Assembly: GCA_030655075.1 (NCBI GenBank)
Contig: JAURWE010000142.1
Coordinates: 1-64,000, forward strand
DNA from: Pararhizobium sp.
Lineage (GTDB): Bacteria; Pseudomonadota; Alphaproteobacteria; Rhizobiales; Rhizobiaceae
Direction of reading: 5' to 3'
DNA: 64,000 bases
This document shows, one piece after another, positions 46,756-56,635 of this stretch. A program made the translations under genes and the position numbers. Numbering within the stretch: the stretch's first letter is position 1; the number at the start of each line of letters is the position of its first letter. Below the pieces are notes generated by a model that was not told the DNA's origin, did no database searches, and saw nothing but the letters and a program-made list of their open reading frames with translations.

Positions 46756-46781
46756 AAACCCGGCCGTCGCGCCGGGTTTTT
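46756..46781 (+). terminator. rho-independent terminator of icd
   Basis: AAACCCGGC / GCCGGGTTT stem with a 6-base loop and TTTTT tail, 30 bases after icd. Confidence 0.85.
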
Positions 46782-46877
46782 CTTTGGAACTTTTCTGGGG
46801 TTTGCCCGTTGGCCAAGGGAACCCGGACCGCATGCTGAACATGCTTCACTCCCAGAAAAGATCGTGACCGCCGCCTG

Positions 46878-48221
46878 ATGACTGTATCCAGTGACAAGAC
46901 CGTTTCCCACCTGCCGCGCATTGCACTTGTTTCCACCCACGGCTATGTCGCCGCCGAGCCGCCGCTGGGGGCCGCCGATACGGGCGGTCAGGTGGTCTAC
47001 GTCATCGAGCTTGCCCGCAAGCTGGCGCTGCTCGGCCATCAGGTCGATGTCTACACGCGCCGCTTCGAGGACCAGCCGGAATTCGACGAGGTCGACGAGC
47101 GCGTCCGCGTTATCCGCATTCCCTGCGGCGGCAACGACTTCATTCCAAAGGAATATCTCTATAAACACCTGATGGAATGGTGCGAAAACGCCGTGCGTTT
47201 CATCCGCAGGAACGACTTCACCTACACGCTGATCAACAGCCACTACTGGGATGCCGGCATTGCCGGCCAGCGCCTGTCGGAAGCGCTCGGCGTGCCGCAC
47301 ATCCACACGCCGCATTCGCTCGGCCTGTGGAAGAAGCGGCAGATGGAAACCGATTATCCGGACAAGGCTGCCGAGTTCGACAAGGAATTCAATTTCTCCG
47401 AACGCATCAAGCACGAGCTGATCGTCTACCGCTCCTGCAGCATGGTCATCGCCACGACGCCGATCCAGGTCGAAGTTCTCGTCGACGATTACAATCTGCC
47501 GCGCGACCGCGTGCACATGATCCCGCCGGGCTACGACGACAACCGCTTCTTTCCGGTCTCGCGGGCGACGCGCCAAATGGCCCGCCAGCGTTTCGGTTTC
47601 GAGGGCAAGGTGGTGATGGCTATGGGCAGGCTTGCCACCAACAAGGGTTACGACCTGCTGATCGACGGCTTTTCGGTTCTGGCCGAGCGTGTGCCGGATG
47701 CCCGCCTGCATCTGGCTGTCGGCGGCGAGAACATGGACCCGCAAGAGGCACGCATCCTTGCCGACCTCAAGGAGCGCGTGGCAGCGCTCGGACTGGAGGG
47801 CAGAGTTGTGTTTTCGGGTTTTGTCGCCGACGATGACCTTCCCGATTTCTACCGCGCTGCCGATCTGTTCGTGCTCTCCAGCCGCTACGAGCCCTTCGGC
47901 ATGACGGCGATCGAGGCCATGGCCAGCGGCACGCCGACCATCATCACCGTCCACGGCGGCCTGTTCCGCGCCGTCAGCTACGGCCGCCACGCGCTGTTTG
48001 CCGACCCGTTCGACAAATACGACCTCGGCATCACCATGATGAAGCCGCTGAAGCACGACCGGCTCTATGGCCGCCTGTCGCGCATGGGCGCCCACAAGGC
48101 CCGCAGCCTCTTCACCTGGACCGGCATCGCCCAGCAGCTGATCGGCGTCGTCGAAGGGCGCCCGATGCCCCAGGCGATAGACGACAATGAATGGGCCGAA
48201 CCATGGACGGATGGAGATTGA
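46878..48221 (+). CDS. mfpsA: mannosylfructose-phosphate synthase-like glycosyltransferase
   Basis: A 447-residue GT4 glycosyltransferase resembling sucrose-phosphate synthase. N-terminal GAADTGGQVVYV substrate loop, HTPHSLG near 143, GRLATNKGYDLLIDGF near 252, and the nucleotide-sugar motif EPFGMTAIEAMASGTP (near 345). In A. tumefaciens the homologue joins GDP-mannose and fructose 6-phosphate to mannosylfructose phosphate. The overlapping SPP-like phosphatase supports that. No strong ribosome site before the ATG. Confidence 0.85.
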   Translation: MTVSSDKTVSHLPRIALVSTHGYVAAEPPLGAADTGGQVVYVIELARKLALLGHQVDVYTRRFEDQPEFDEVDERVRVIRIPCGGNDFIPKEYLYKHLMEWCENAVRFIRRNDFTYTLINSHYWDAGIAGQRLSEALGVPHIHTPHSLGLWKKRQMETDYPDKAAEFDKEFNFSERIKHELIVYRSCSMVIATTPIQVEVLVDDYNLPRDRVHMIPPGYDDNRFFPVSRATRQMARQRFGFEGKVVMAMGRLATNKGYDLLIDGFSVLAERVPDARLHLAVGGENMDPQEARILADLKERVAALGLEGRVVFSGFVADDDLPDFYRAADLFVLSSRYEPFGMTAIEAMASGTPTIITVHGGLFRAVSYGRHALFADPFDKYDLGITMMKPLKHDRLYGRLSRMGAHKARSLFTWTGIAQQLIGVVEGRPMPQAIDDNEWAEPWTDGD

Positions 48222-48970
48222 AGCGCATCCGGCTCTTCTGCAGCGACATCGACGGGACACTGGCGGGCGACCGCGAGGCCGAGGCAAGGTTCCATGATGC
48301 CTGGCTCGACCTTGACCCCGGCAATCGGCCGCTGCTGGTGCTCAACAGCGGCCGCCTGATTGAGGACCAGCGCCGCTTCATCGCCACCACGGGCCTTCCC
48401 TGGCCGGATATCTATATCGGCGGCGTCGGCACCATGCTGTCGCACGAAACCGACCCCGCCTATGCAGCACTCTATCACCGCTCGATGGGCACCGGCTTCG
48501 ACACCGGGCACATCGCCGCAGTGCTCTCAGAGTTGCCGGATATCCACCGGCAACCGGATGAATTCCAGCACGACCGCAAATCGAGCTGGTATCTGCACGA
48601 TGCCGATGGAACGGCTCTGTCCGCTGTCGAGCAACGGCTGGCGGAGGCGGGTCTGGAGGTCCGCATCGTCTATTCCAGCGGCCGCGATCTCGACATCCTG
48701 CCGTCCGGTGCCGACAAGGGCGCGGCGCTGTCCTGGCTCTGCAAGCAGCTCGGCATTCCGCTCGATGAAGTGGTGGTGGCCGGCGATACCAACAACGACC
48801 GCAGCATGTTCGAGCTGCCAGGCGTGCGGGGCATCGTCGTCAACAATGCCCTGCCCGAACTGCTCGGCGTCGCCATCGGCCACCCCAACATCTACAGCGC
48901 GCTCAAACCGATGGCGGACGGCGTGCTGGAAGGTTTGGAACACTGGGGAGTGTTCAGGAAGATCGGCTGA
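48191..48970 (+). CDS. mfppB: mannosylfructose-phosphate phosphatase-like (HAD, SPP family)
   Basis: A HAD-IIB phosphatase of the sucrose-phosphatase type, about 255 residues. Motif I CSDIDGTLAG, motif II Ser in LVLNSGRLIEDQ, Lys in the ADKGAALSWL segment, and motif IV AGDTNNDRSMF. It should release mannosylfructose from its phosphate, giving a non-reducing compatible solute. It overlaps the synthase by 31 bases; ATGs at 48191 and 48203 are both possible. Confidence 0.85.
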   Translation: MGRTMDGWRLKRIRLFCSDIDGTLAGDREAEARFHDAWLDLDPGNRPLLVLNSGRLIEDQRRFIATTGLPWPDIYIGGVGTMLSHETDPAYAALYHRSMGTGFDTGHIAAVLSELPDIHRQPDEFQHDRKSSWYLHDADGTALSAVEQRLAEAGLEVRIVYSSGRDLDILPSGADKGAALSWLCKQLGIPLDEVVVAGDTNNDRSMFELPGVRGIVVNNALPELLGVAIGHPNIYSALKPMADGVLEGLEHWGVFRKIG

Positions 48971-49002
48971 GGCCGCCCTCCTTCAGCGGCAGATCGGCAG
49001 CC

Positions 49003-50235
49003 TCAGGAGGCGTTGGCGTTTGCAGGCACGATGCCCGTCAGGCGCGAATGCCCGGCGGCGCGGCGCAGCTCGTCGCCGTGCTGATAGGTTGCCACCCGGT
49101 TGCGGCCGCCGCCCTTGGCCCTGTAGAGGGCAATATCGGCACCGGCCAGCAACCTGCCGAAATCGGCTCCAAGTTCGGCAACCGTGGACATGCCGATGCT
49201 GACGGTCACAGCCATACGATGACCATCGTGCACGACGGCCATCTTTTCGATCATCCGGCACAGCATGCCGGCATAGGCCAGACCTTCGCCCTGATCGAAA
49301 CCCGGGGCGAACAGCGCGAATTCCTCACCGCCGAAACGCCCGAAAATCATCTTGCCCGGAATTTCGCTGGACACCCGCTTGGCGAAAGCCGCAAGCACAG
49401 TGTCGCCGGCGACATGGCCGAACGTGTCGTTGATCCGCTTGAAATGATCGAGATCGAGCAGGAACAGCACACCGCCGGACGGCGAACCGGCAAGCGCGTC
49501 TTCGGCATTGCTGACAAAGCTGCGGCGGTTCTTGATGCCCGTCAGGTCGTCGGTTTCGGCGGCACGCTTGTGCTGATATTCGTTGCGCTCCTTGAGAAGC
49601 GTCAGCATCGTCACGCAGGTCACCACGGTGTGAATGAACAGCTCGACGCTGAAGGCGGAAAACCAGGCGCTGTTCGGAATGCCGAGCGCCAGCGGCAACG
49701 GAAACAGCACCGCAAAGGGAATTCGAAACAGATAAAGCAGGCCGTGCGAGGCGAAGAAGAATGCAGCAATCGAGCGGGTCGGCAGATAGTCGTTGACCGA
49801 TCCCGACGACACGGTGCGGGCGATGGCTGCGGAATAGAAGAAGATGACCAGCGACATGCTGATGATGCGGGCATTGGTGTCAACGGCCACAGCCGGAACA
49901 GTGAGATAGAGCGCAAGCCAGAACAGCGCCCCGGCCGCCGACAGCGTCCATCTGAACGGGCGGCCTTCGAACGACCGGAAACCGGCCCACATGACCCCAT
50001 AGGCGAGTGCGGCCAGGAAATTGCCGAGGCAGATGGAGAAGATGTCGGGAATTCCGCCGCGAAGGGCGAGCAGCAGTGAGCCGGCACTGCCGAGCCACAT
50101 CGACGACGCCCAGAGGCCGCACACGGCGCGGCTGCGGTCCTGAAACCACAGCTGCGTCATGAAAACGCCCACGATCGCCGTCGACAGGAATGTGCACAGC
50201 ATCAATGTCTCGATGCTGACAACGCGTTCCAACAA
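49003..50235 (-). CDS. membrane-bound diguanylate cyclase (GGEEF)
   Basis: Makes the second messenger cyclic di-GMP. 410 residues: an N-terminal membrane sensor with about six helices (1-215), then a GGDEF domain with active-site FGGEEF near residue 302 and DLDHFKRINDTFGH near 258. The RxxD product-inhibition site is absent (PGKM at that place), so feedback should be weak. Translation probably starts at TTG 50235, seven bases after AGGAG. Signal unknown. Confidence 0.9.
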   Translation of the reverse strand: MLERVVSIETLMLCTFLSTAIVGVFMTQLWFQDRSRAVCGLWASSMWLGSAGSLLLALRGGIPDIFSICLGNFLAALAYGVMWAGFRSFEGRPFRWTLSAAGALFWLALYLTVPAVAVDTNARIISMSLVIFFYSAAIARTVSSGSVNDYLPTRSIAAFFFASHGLLYLFRIPFAVLFPLPLALGIPNSAWFSAFSVELFIHTVVTCVTMLTLLKERNEYQHKRAAETDDLTGIKNRRSFVSNAEDALAGSPSGGVLFLLDLDHFKRINDTFGHVAGDTVLAAFAKRVSSEIPGKMIFGRFGGEEFALFAPGFDQGEGLAYAGMLCRMIEKMAVVHDGHRMAVTVSIGMSTVAELGADFGRLLAGADIALYRAKGGGRNRVATYQHGDELRRAAGHSRLTGIVPANANAS

Positions 50236-50328
50236 AGCAAGTCTCCTGATTCAACTGGCTTTCAGTGTGGCGGAAGACCTCTCAACAAGTCCCGAAAATA
50301 TTGCAGCGCAATTGAACGATCGCTGTAA

Positions 50329-50356
50329 AAAAACCGGGCACGAGTGCCCGGTTTTT
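50329..50356 (-). terminator. bidirectional terminator between alaS and the cyclase gene
   Basis: AAAACCGGGCA-CGAG-TGCCCGGTTTT with T-runs on both strands, 30 bases after alaS. Confidence 0.85.
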
Positions 50357-50385
50357 CGGAAGAATGCGATGCGGATGAAAACAGG

Positions 50386-53049
50386 TCAGCCTGCCAGCGC
50401 CGCCCGCACGGCGTCGATCGCCTCTGCGGCCTTGGCTCCGTCAGGACCACCCGCCTGTGCCATATCGGCACGGCCGCCGCCGCCCTTGCCGCCCAGTGCA
50501 ATCGAGGCGGTCCGCACCAGATCGACAGCACTGAAACGGGCTGTCAGATCGTCCGTGACGGCAACAACGGCACTGGCCTTGTCGTCGGCACCGACGCCGA
50601 TGAAGGCGACGATCCCGGACCCCAGGCTCTTCTTGCCATCGTCGGCCAGGCCCTTGAGATCCTTGGGCTCGACACCGGTCACGACCTTGCCGAGGAACTT
50701 GACGCCGCCGACATCCTGGACCTCGCCGCCCGCGCCGCCGGCAGTGCCGCCGCCGAGCGCCAGTTTCTTCTTGGCCTCGGTCAGCTCGCGCTCCAGCTTG
50801 CGCCGCTCGTCCATCAGGCTCTCGACGCGCGCCTGCACATCGCCCGGCTGAACCTTGAGCGTCGTCGCCAGCGTCTTGATGCGCTCGTCCTGCTCGTTGA
50901 GATAGGCACGCGCCGCCTCGCCGGTCAGTGCCTCGACGCGGCGAACGCCGGCGCCGACAGCACTTTCCGAGACGACGCGGACGAGGCCGATATCACCGGT
51001 GGCGCCCACATGCGTGCCGCCACAGAGTTCGACGGAATAGGGCTTCCCGGCCTTCGAACCATGCAGACCCTGCCCCATCGACACGACCCGGACCTCGTCG
51101 CCATATTTTTCGCCGAAAAGCGCCATGGCGCCCTCGGCAATGGCATCGTCAACGCTCATCAGCCGCGTGGTGACCGGCGTGTTCTGGACGATGATCTCGT
51201 TGGCCATCTCCTCGACGATCTTCAGCTCTGCGGCCGACATGGGCTTGGGGTGCGAAACGTCGAAGCGCAGCCGCTCGGGCGCCACCAGCGAGCCCTTCTG
51301 GGCCACATGGGTGCCCAGCACCTCGCGCAGTGCCTCATGCAGCAGGTGCGTTGCCGAATGGTTGGCCCGAAGACGCGAACGGCGGGCATGATCGACGGTC
51401 AGCGCCACGGCATCACCGGTCTTGATTATGCCTTCTGCCACGATGCAGGAATGCACGAACACGCCCTCGCCGCGCTTCTGCGTATCGGTGACGGTCAGCG
51501 TGGAGCCGTCGCTGGAAATCACGCCGGTGTCGCCCATCTGGCCGCCGGATTCGCCGTAGAACGGCGTCTGGTTCAGAACCAGCTGCACAGTCTCGCCGGC
51601 AGACGCCGAGGCAACAACAGCGCCATCACGCACGATCGCCTGGACGACGCCTTCGGCGGTTTCCGTGTCGTAACCCAAGAACTCGGTGGCGCCGTGTTTT
51701 TCGCGCAGCTCGTACCAGATGGTCTCGGTCGCCGCATCGCCGGAGCCCGACCAGCTGGCGCGCGCCTCCGCCTTCTGCTTCTGCATGGCGGTCGAAAACG
51801 CATCCGTATCGACGCTGATGCCACGGGCGCGCAGCGCGTCCTGCGTCAGGTCGAGCGGGAAGCCATAGGTGTCGTAAAGCTTGAAAGCGGTCTCGCCGTT
51901 CAGCTGACCGCCTTCGACCAGGTCGCTGGTCGCATCCGACAGCAGCGTCAGGCCGCGCTCGAGCGTCTTGCGGAAGCGGGTCTCTTCCAGCTTCAGCGTT
52001 TCGGAAATCAGCGATTCCGCCCGGATCAGCTCCGGATAGGCGCGGCCCATCTGGCCGACCAACGCCGGCAGCAGCCGCCACATCAACGGATCCTGCGCGC
52101 CGAGAAGCTGCGCATGCCGCATGGCGCGGCGCATGATGCGGCGAAGCACGTAGCCGCGGCCCTCGTTCGACGGCAGAACGCCGTCCGCAATCAGGAAGGC
52201 CGACGCGCGCAGGTGGTCGGCGATGACCCGGTGGCTGGCGCGGCGGTCGCCCTCGGCCTTGACGCCGGTCGCCTCTTCCGAGGCGGCAATCAGCGCCCGG
52301 AACAGGTCGATGTCGTAATTGTCATGTTTGCCCTGAAGAAGCGCCGCGACACGCTCGAGCCCCATGCCGGTGTCGATCGACGGGCGTGGCAGCGAGACGC
52401 GCTCCTCCTTGGTGATCTGCTCGTACTGCATGAAGACGAGGTTCCAGATCTCGATGAACCGGTCGCCGTCCTCATCCTTCGAGCCGGGAGGCCCGCCCCA
52501 GATGTGATCGCCGTGGTCATAGAAGATTTCCGAACAGGGGCCGCAGGGACCGGTGTCCCCCATGGCCCAGAAATTGTCGCTGGTCGGAATGCGGATGATT
52601 CGGTCGTCGGTAAGACCGGCAATCTTCTTCCACAGGCCGAAAGCTTCGTCGTCCGTATGGTAGACGGTGACCAGCAGGCGCTTGGCGTCGATGCCGTATT
52701 CCTTGGTGATCAGGTTCCAGGCAAGCTCGATCGCCCGCTCCTTGAAATAGTCGCCGAAAGAGAAGTTGCCGAGCATCTCGAAGAATGTGTGGTGGCGGGC
52801 GGTATAGCCGACATTGTCGAGGTCGTTGTGTTTGCCGCCGGCGCGCACGCATTTCTGCGCCGTCGCCGCCGTTGAATAGGGGCGCTGCTCGAGGCCGGTA
52901 AAAACGTTCTTGAACTGCACCATGCCGGCATTGGTGAACATCAGGGTCGGGTCGTTGCGCGGCACCAGCGGGCTCGACGCCACCACCTCGTGGCCGTTCT
53001 TGTTGAAGTAGTCGAGGAACGTCGACCGGATTTCATTCACGCCACTCAT
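50386..53049 (-). CDS. alaS: alanyl-tRNA synthetase
   Basis: Charges tRNA-Ala. 887 residues. Catalytic class II domain with TNAGMVQFKNVF (near 35) and GMGLERVA (near 225); editing domain with zinc ligands in HSATHLLHEAL (near 565) and CGGTHVGATGD (near 670); C-terminal Gly-rich oligomerisation domain (GGKGGGGRADMAQAGG). It lies between the GGEEF gene and recA, an order frequent in alphaproteobacteria for alaS-recA. Confidence 0.98.
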   Translation of the reverse strand: MSGVNEIRSTFLDYFNKNGHEVVASSPLVPRNDPTLMFTNAGMVQFKNVFTGLEQRPYSTAATAQKCVRAGGKHNDLDNVGYTARHHTFFEMLGNFSFGDYFKERAIELAWNLITKEYGIDAKRLLVTVYHTDDEAFGLWKKIAGLTDDRIIRIPTSDNFWAMGDTGPCGPCSEIFYDHGDHIWGGPPGSKDEDGDRFIEIWNLVFMQYEQITKEERVSLPRPSIDTGMGLERVAALLQGKHDNYDIDLFRALIAASEEATGVKAEGDRRASHRVIADHLRASAFLIADGVLPSNEGRGYVLRRIMRRAMRHAQLLGAQDPLMWRLLPALVGQMGRAYPELIRAESLISETLKLEETRFRKTLERGLTLLSDATSDLVEGGQLNGETAFKLYDTYGFPLDLTQDALRARGISVDTDAFSTAMQKQKAEARASWSGSGDAATETIWYELREKHGATEFLGYDTETAEGVVQAIVRDGAVVASASAGETVQLVLNQTPFYGESGGQMGDTGVISSDGSTLTVTDTQKRGEGVFVHSCIVAEGIIKTGDAVALTVDHARRSRLRANHSATHLLHEALREVLGTHVAQKGSLVAPERLRFDVSHPKPMSAAELKIVEEMANEIIVQNTPVTTRLMSVDDAIAEGAMALFGEKYGDEVRVVSMGQGLHGSKAGKPYSVELCGGTHVGATGDIGLVRVVSESAVGAGVRRVEALTGEAARAYLNEQDERIKTLATTLKVQPGDVQARVESLMDERRKLERELTEAKKKLALGGGTAGGAGGEVQDVGGVKFLGKVVTGVEPKDLKGLADDGKKSLGSGIVAFIGVGADDKASAVVAVTDDLTARFSAVDLVRTASIALGGKGGGGRADMAQAGGPDGAKAAEAIDAVRAALAG

Positions 53050-53293
53050 ATCGGACCCTTCACTGCTCAGCGTACCGCCGTCATGTCACAAGATACGGGC
53101 TTAAGCCGCGAGCAGACGCGCTCTTTATCAGAGCACCCACCCGCCGGCTTTTCCCGAAAAGGCTTCTCGATGCGATCGAGATCGAAGACGCACCGACCCT
53201 CTTTTACACCCGAAAACCACGCCCGTCGCGGCGGGTATGGTTCGGGAACCCAAGGCTTTTATCGTTGAGGCAGACCCCTGTCCAGACGCCAAC

Positions 53294-53331
53294 GAAAACC
53301 GGCCGCCCCATCGCTGGAACGGCCGGTTTTC
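53294..53331 (-). terminator. terminator of recA
   Basis: GAAAACCGGCCG / CGGCCGGTTTTC stem, 14-base loop, 22 bases after recA. The remaining 53050-53290 stretch holds only the alaS promoter region; I see no other feature. Confidence 0.8.
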
Positions 53332-53353
53332 AAAAACAAACCTGGTGATGCGG

Positions 53354-54451
<1,098 letters not shown>

Positions 54452-54507
54452 CCGAACCACCTTTAGGTTATTGAAGCTATACAGGCAATGAAGCTGTCGA
54501 TGGAAGA

Positions 54508-54536
54508 TATGTACACTTTTTGTTCTCATTTTGCAA
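54508..54536 (-). promoter_or_regulatory. recA promoter with SOS box
   Basis: Minus strand TTGCAA (54536-54531) and TACATA (54513-54508), spacer 17. Within it GAAC-N7-GTAC (54525-54511) matches the alphaproteobacterial LexA box GAAC-N7-GAAC (GTTC-N7-GTTC) at all but one base. LexA bound there would block the promoter until DNA damage. Confidence 0.7.
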
Positions 54537-54690
54537 GCCCCGTTCATGTCGTTGATAACGTGCATGAATCAAGTGAGTGTTCCAGTCTTGTTCCCAATAC
54601 ATTTTCAGCGTCCGCATCGGCATCCGCAGCCGAGATTCCGAGCTTTTGCAAGCGGATGCGATTCGCCGCCCGTGAGTCGGGAGGCGCGGC

Positions 54691-55638
54691 ATGACGCAGC
54701 ATTCGGTTCTGGTTCTGGGCGGCGCCCATATCGACCGGCGCGGCCGGATTGTTGGCGACACGGCGCCCGGCGCCAGCAATCCCGGCACCTGGTTCGAGGA
54801 GGCCGGCGGCGGCGGGTTGAATGCGGCGCGCAACCTGGCCCAACTGGGCATCAAGGTCAGGCTGATTTCGCCGCGCGGTGGCGATGCCGAGGGCGAGACC
54901 GTCGGCCGGACGGCGCTGGCCGCCGGCATCGACGATACGCCCTTCACCTTTCTTGATCGCCGCACGCCGAGCTACACGGCCATTCTGGAGCGGGACGGCA
55001 ATCTCGTCATTGCGCTGGCCGACATGGACCTCTACCGGCTGTTCTCGCCTAGACGACTGCATGTGCGCCACGTCCGCGATGCCATCGACGCTGCCGGCAT
55101 GATCGTCACCGACGCCAACCTGCCGGGCGAAACCCTGACGCGCCTGGCATCGATGGCGAAGGAGCGCGGCAAGCCCCTGGCGGGCATCGCCATTTCACCA
55201 GCCAAGGTTCTGCGCTTCCGCGATGCGCTGCCGCAGATGACATTCCTGTTCATGAACGAGGCGGAGGCCTTTGCGCTGACCGGCGAGACGCCTGGGACGG
55301 CGGAGGGATGGCCGGCCCTGCTAAGAGCCGCAGGCCTGCGCGGTGGCGTGGTCACGCGCGGCGGCCGGGAAGCCATTGCCTTTGACACCAACGGTCAGAC
55401 GGCGCTCGCTCCGCCACCCATCGATGAACTCGGCGACGTTACCGGCGCCGGCGATGCCATGGCGGCCGGTTTTCTCTGGGCCTTTCAGCATGGACACGAC
55501 CTACCCGCTTGTTTAAGGCATGGCACCGCAGCAGCCGGCATCACCGTCAGGTCGCCGTTCGCCGTTGCCGAAACGATGGGCCCGGAGACATTGGCCGAGG
55601 CCCTGTCTCTTGTGCCCGCAGCGCCCTTGCTGCGATGA
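54691..55638 (+). CDS. psuK: PfkB-family sugar kinase, probable pseudouridine kinase
   Basis: A 315-residue ribokinase-like kinase. N-terminal GGAHIDRRGRI and GGGGLNAARNLAQLG, C-terminal signature DVTGAGDAMAAGF with the catalytic Asp near residue 252. GGGAGG precedes the ATG. The next gene, 34 bases on, is psuG, so this kinase probably phosphorylates pseudouridine to pseudouridine 5'-phosphate. The sequence alone cannot rule out another nucleoside or sugar. Confidence 0.78.
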   Translation: MTQHSVLVLGGAHIDRRGRIVGDTAPGASNPGTWFEEAGGGGLNAARNLAQLGIKVRLISPRGGDAEGETVGRTALAAGIDDTPFTFLDRRTPSYTAILERDGNLVIALADMDLYRLFSPRRLHVRHVRDAIDAAGMIVTDANLPGETLTRLASMAKERGKPLAGIAISPAKVLRFRDALPQMTFLFMNEAEAFALTGETPGTAEGWPALLRAAGLRGGVVTRGGREAIAFDTNGQTALAPPPIDELGDVTGAGDAMAAGFLWAFQHGHDLPACLRHGTAAAGITVRSPFAVAETMGPETLAEALSLVPAAPLLR

Positions 55639-55672
55639 ATGCCCGGCCTCGCCTGTCTCTCAAGGATTTTTC

Positions 55673-56602
<930 letters not shown>

Positions 56603-56635
56603 TGCGCCAGGTGGCGGCTGAAAGGCCGCTGCCCT

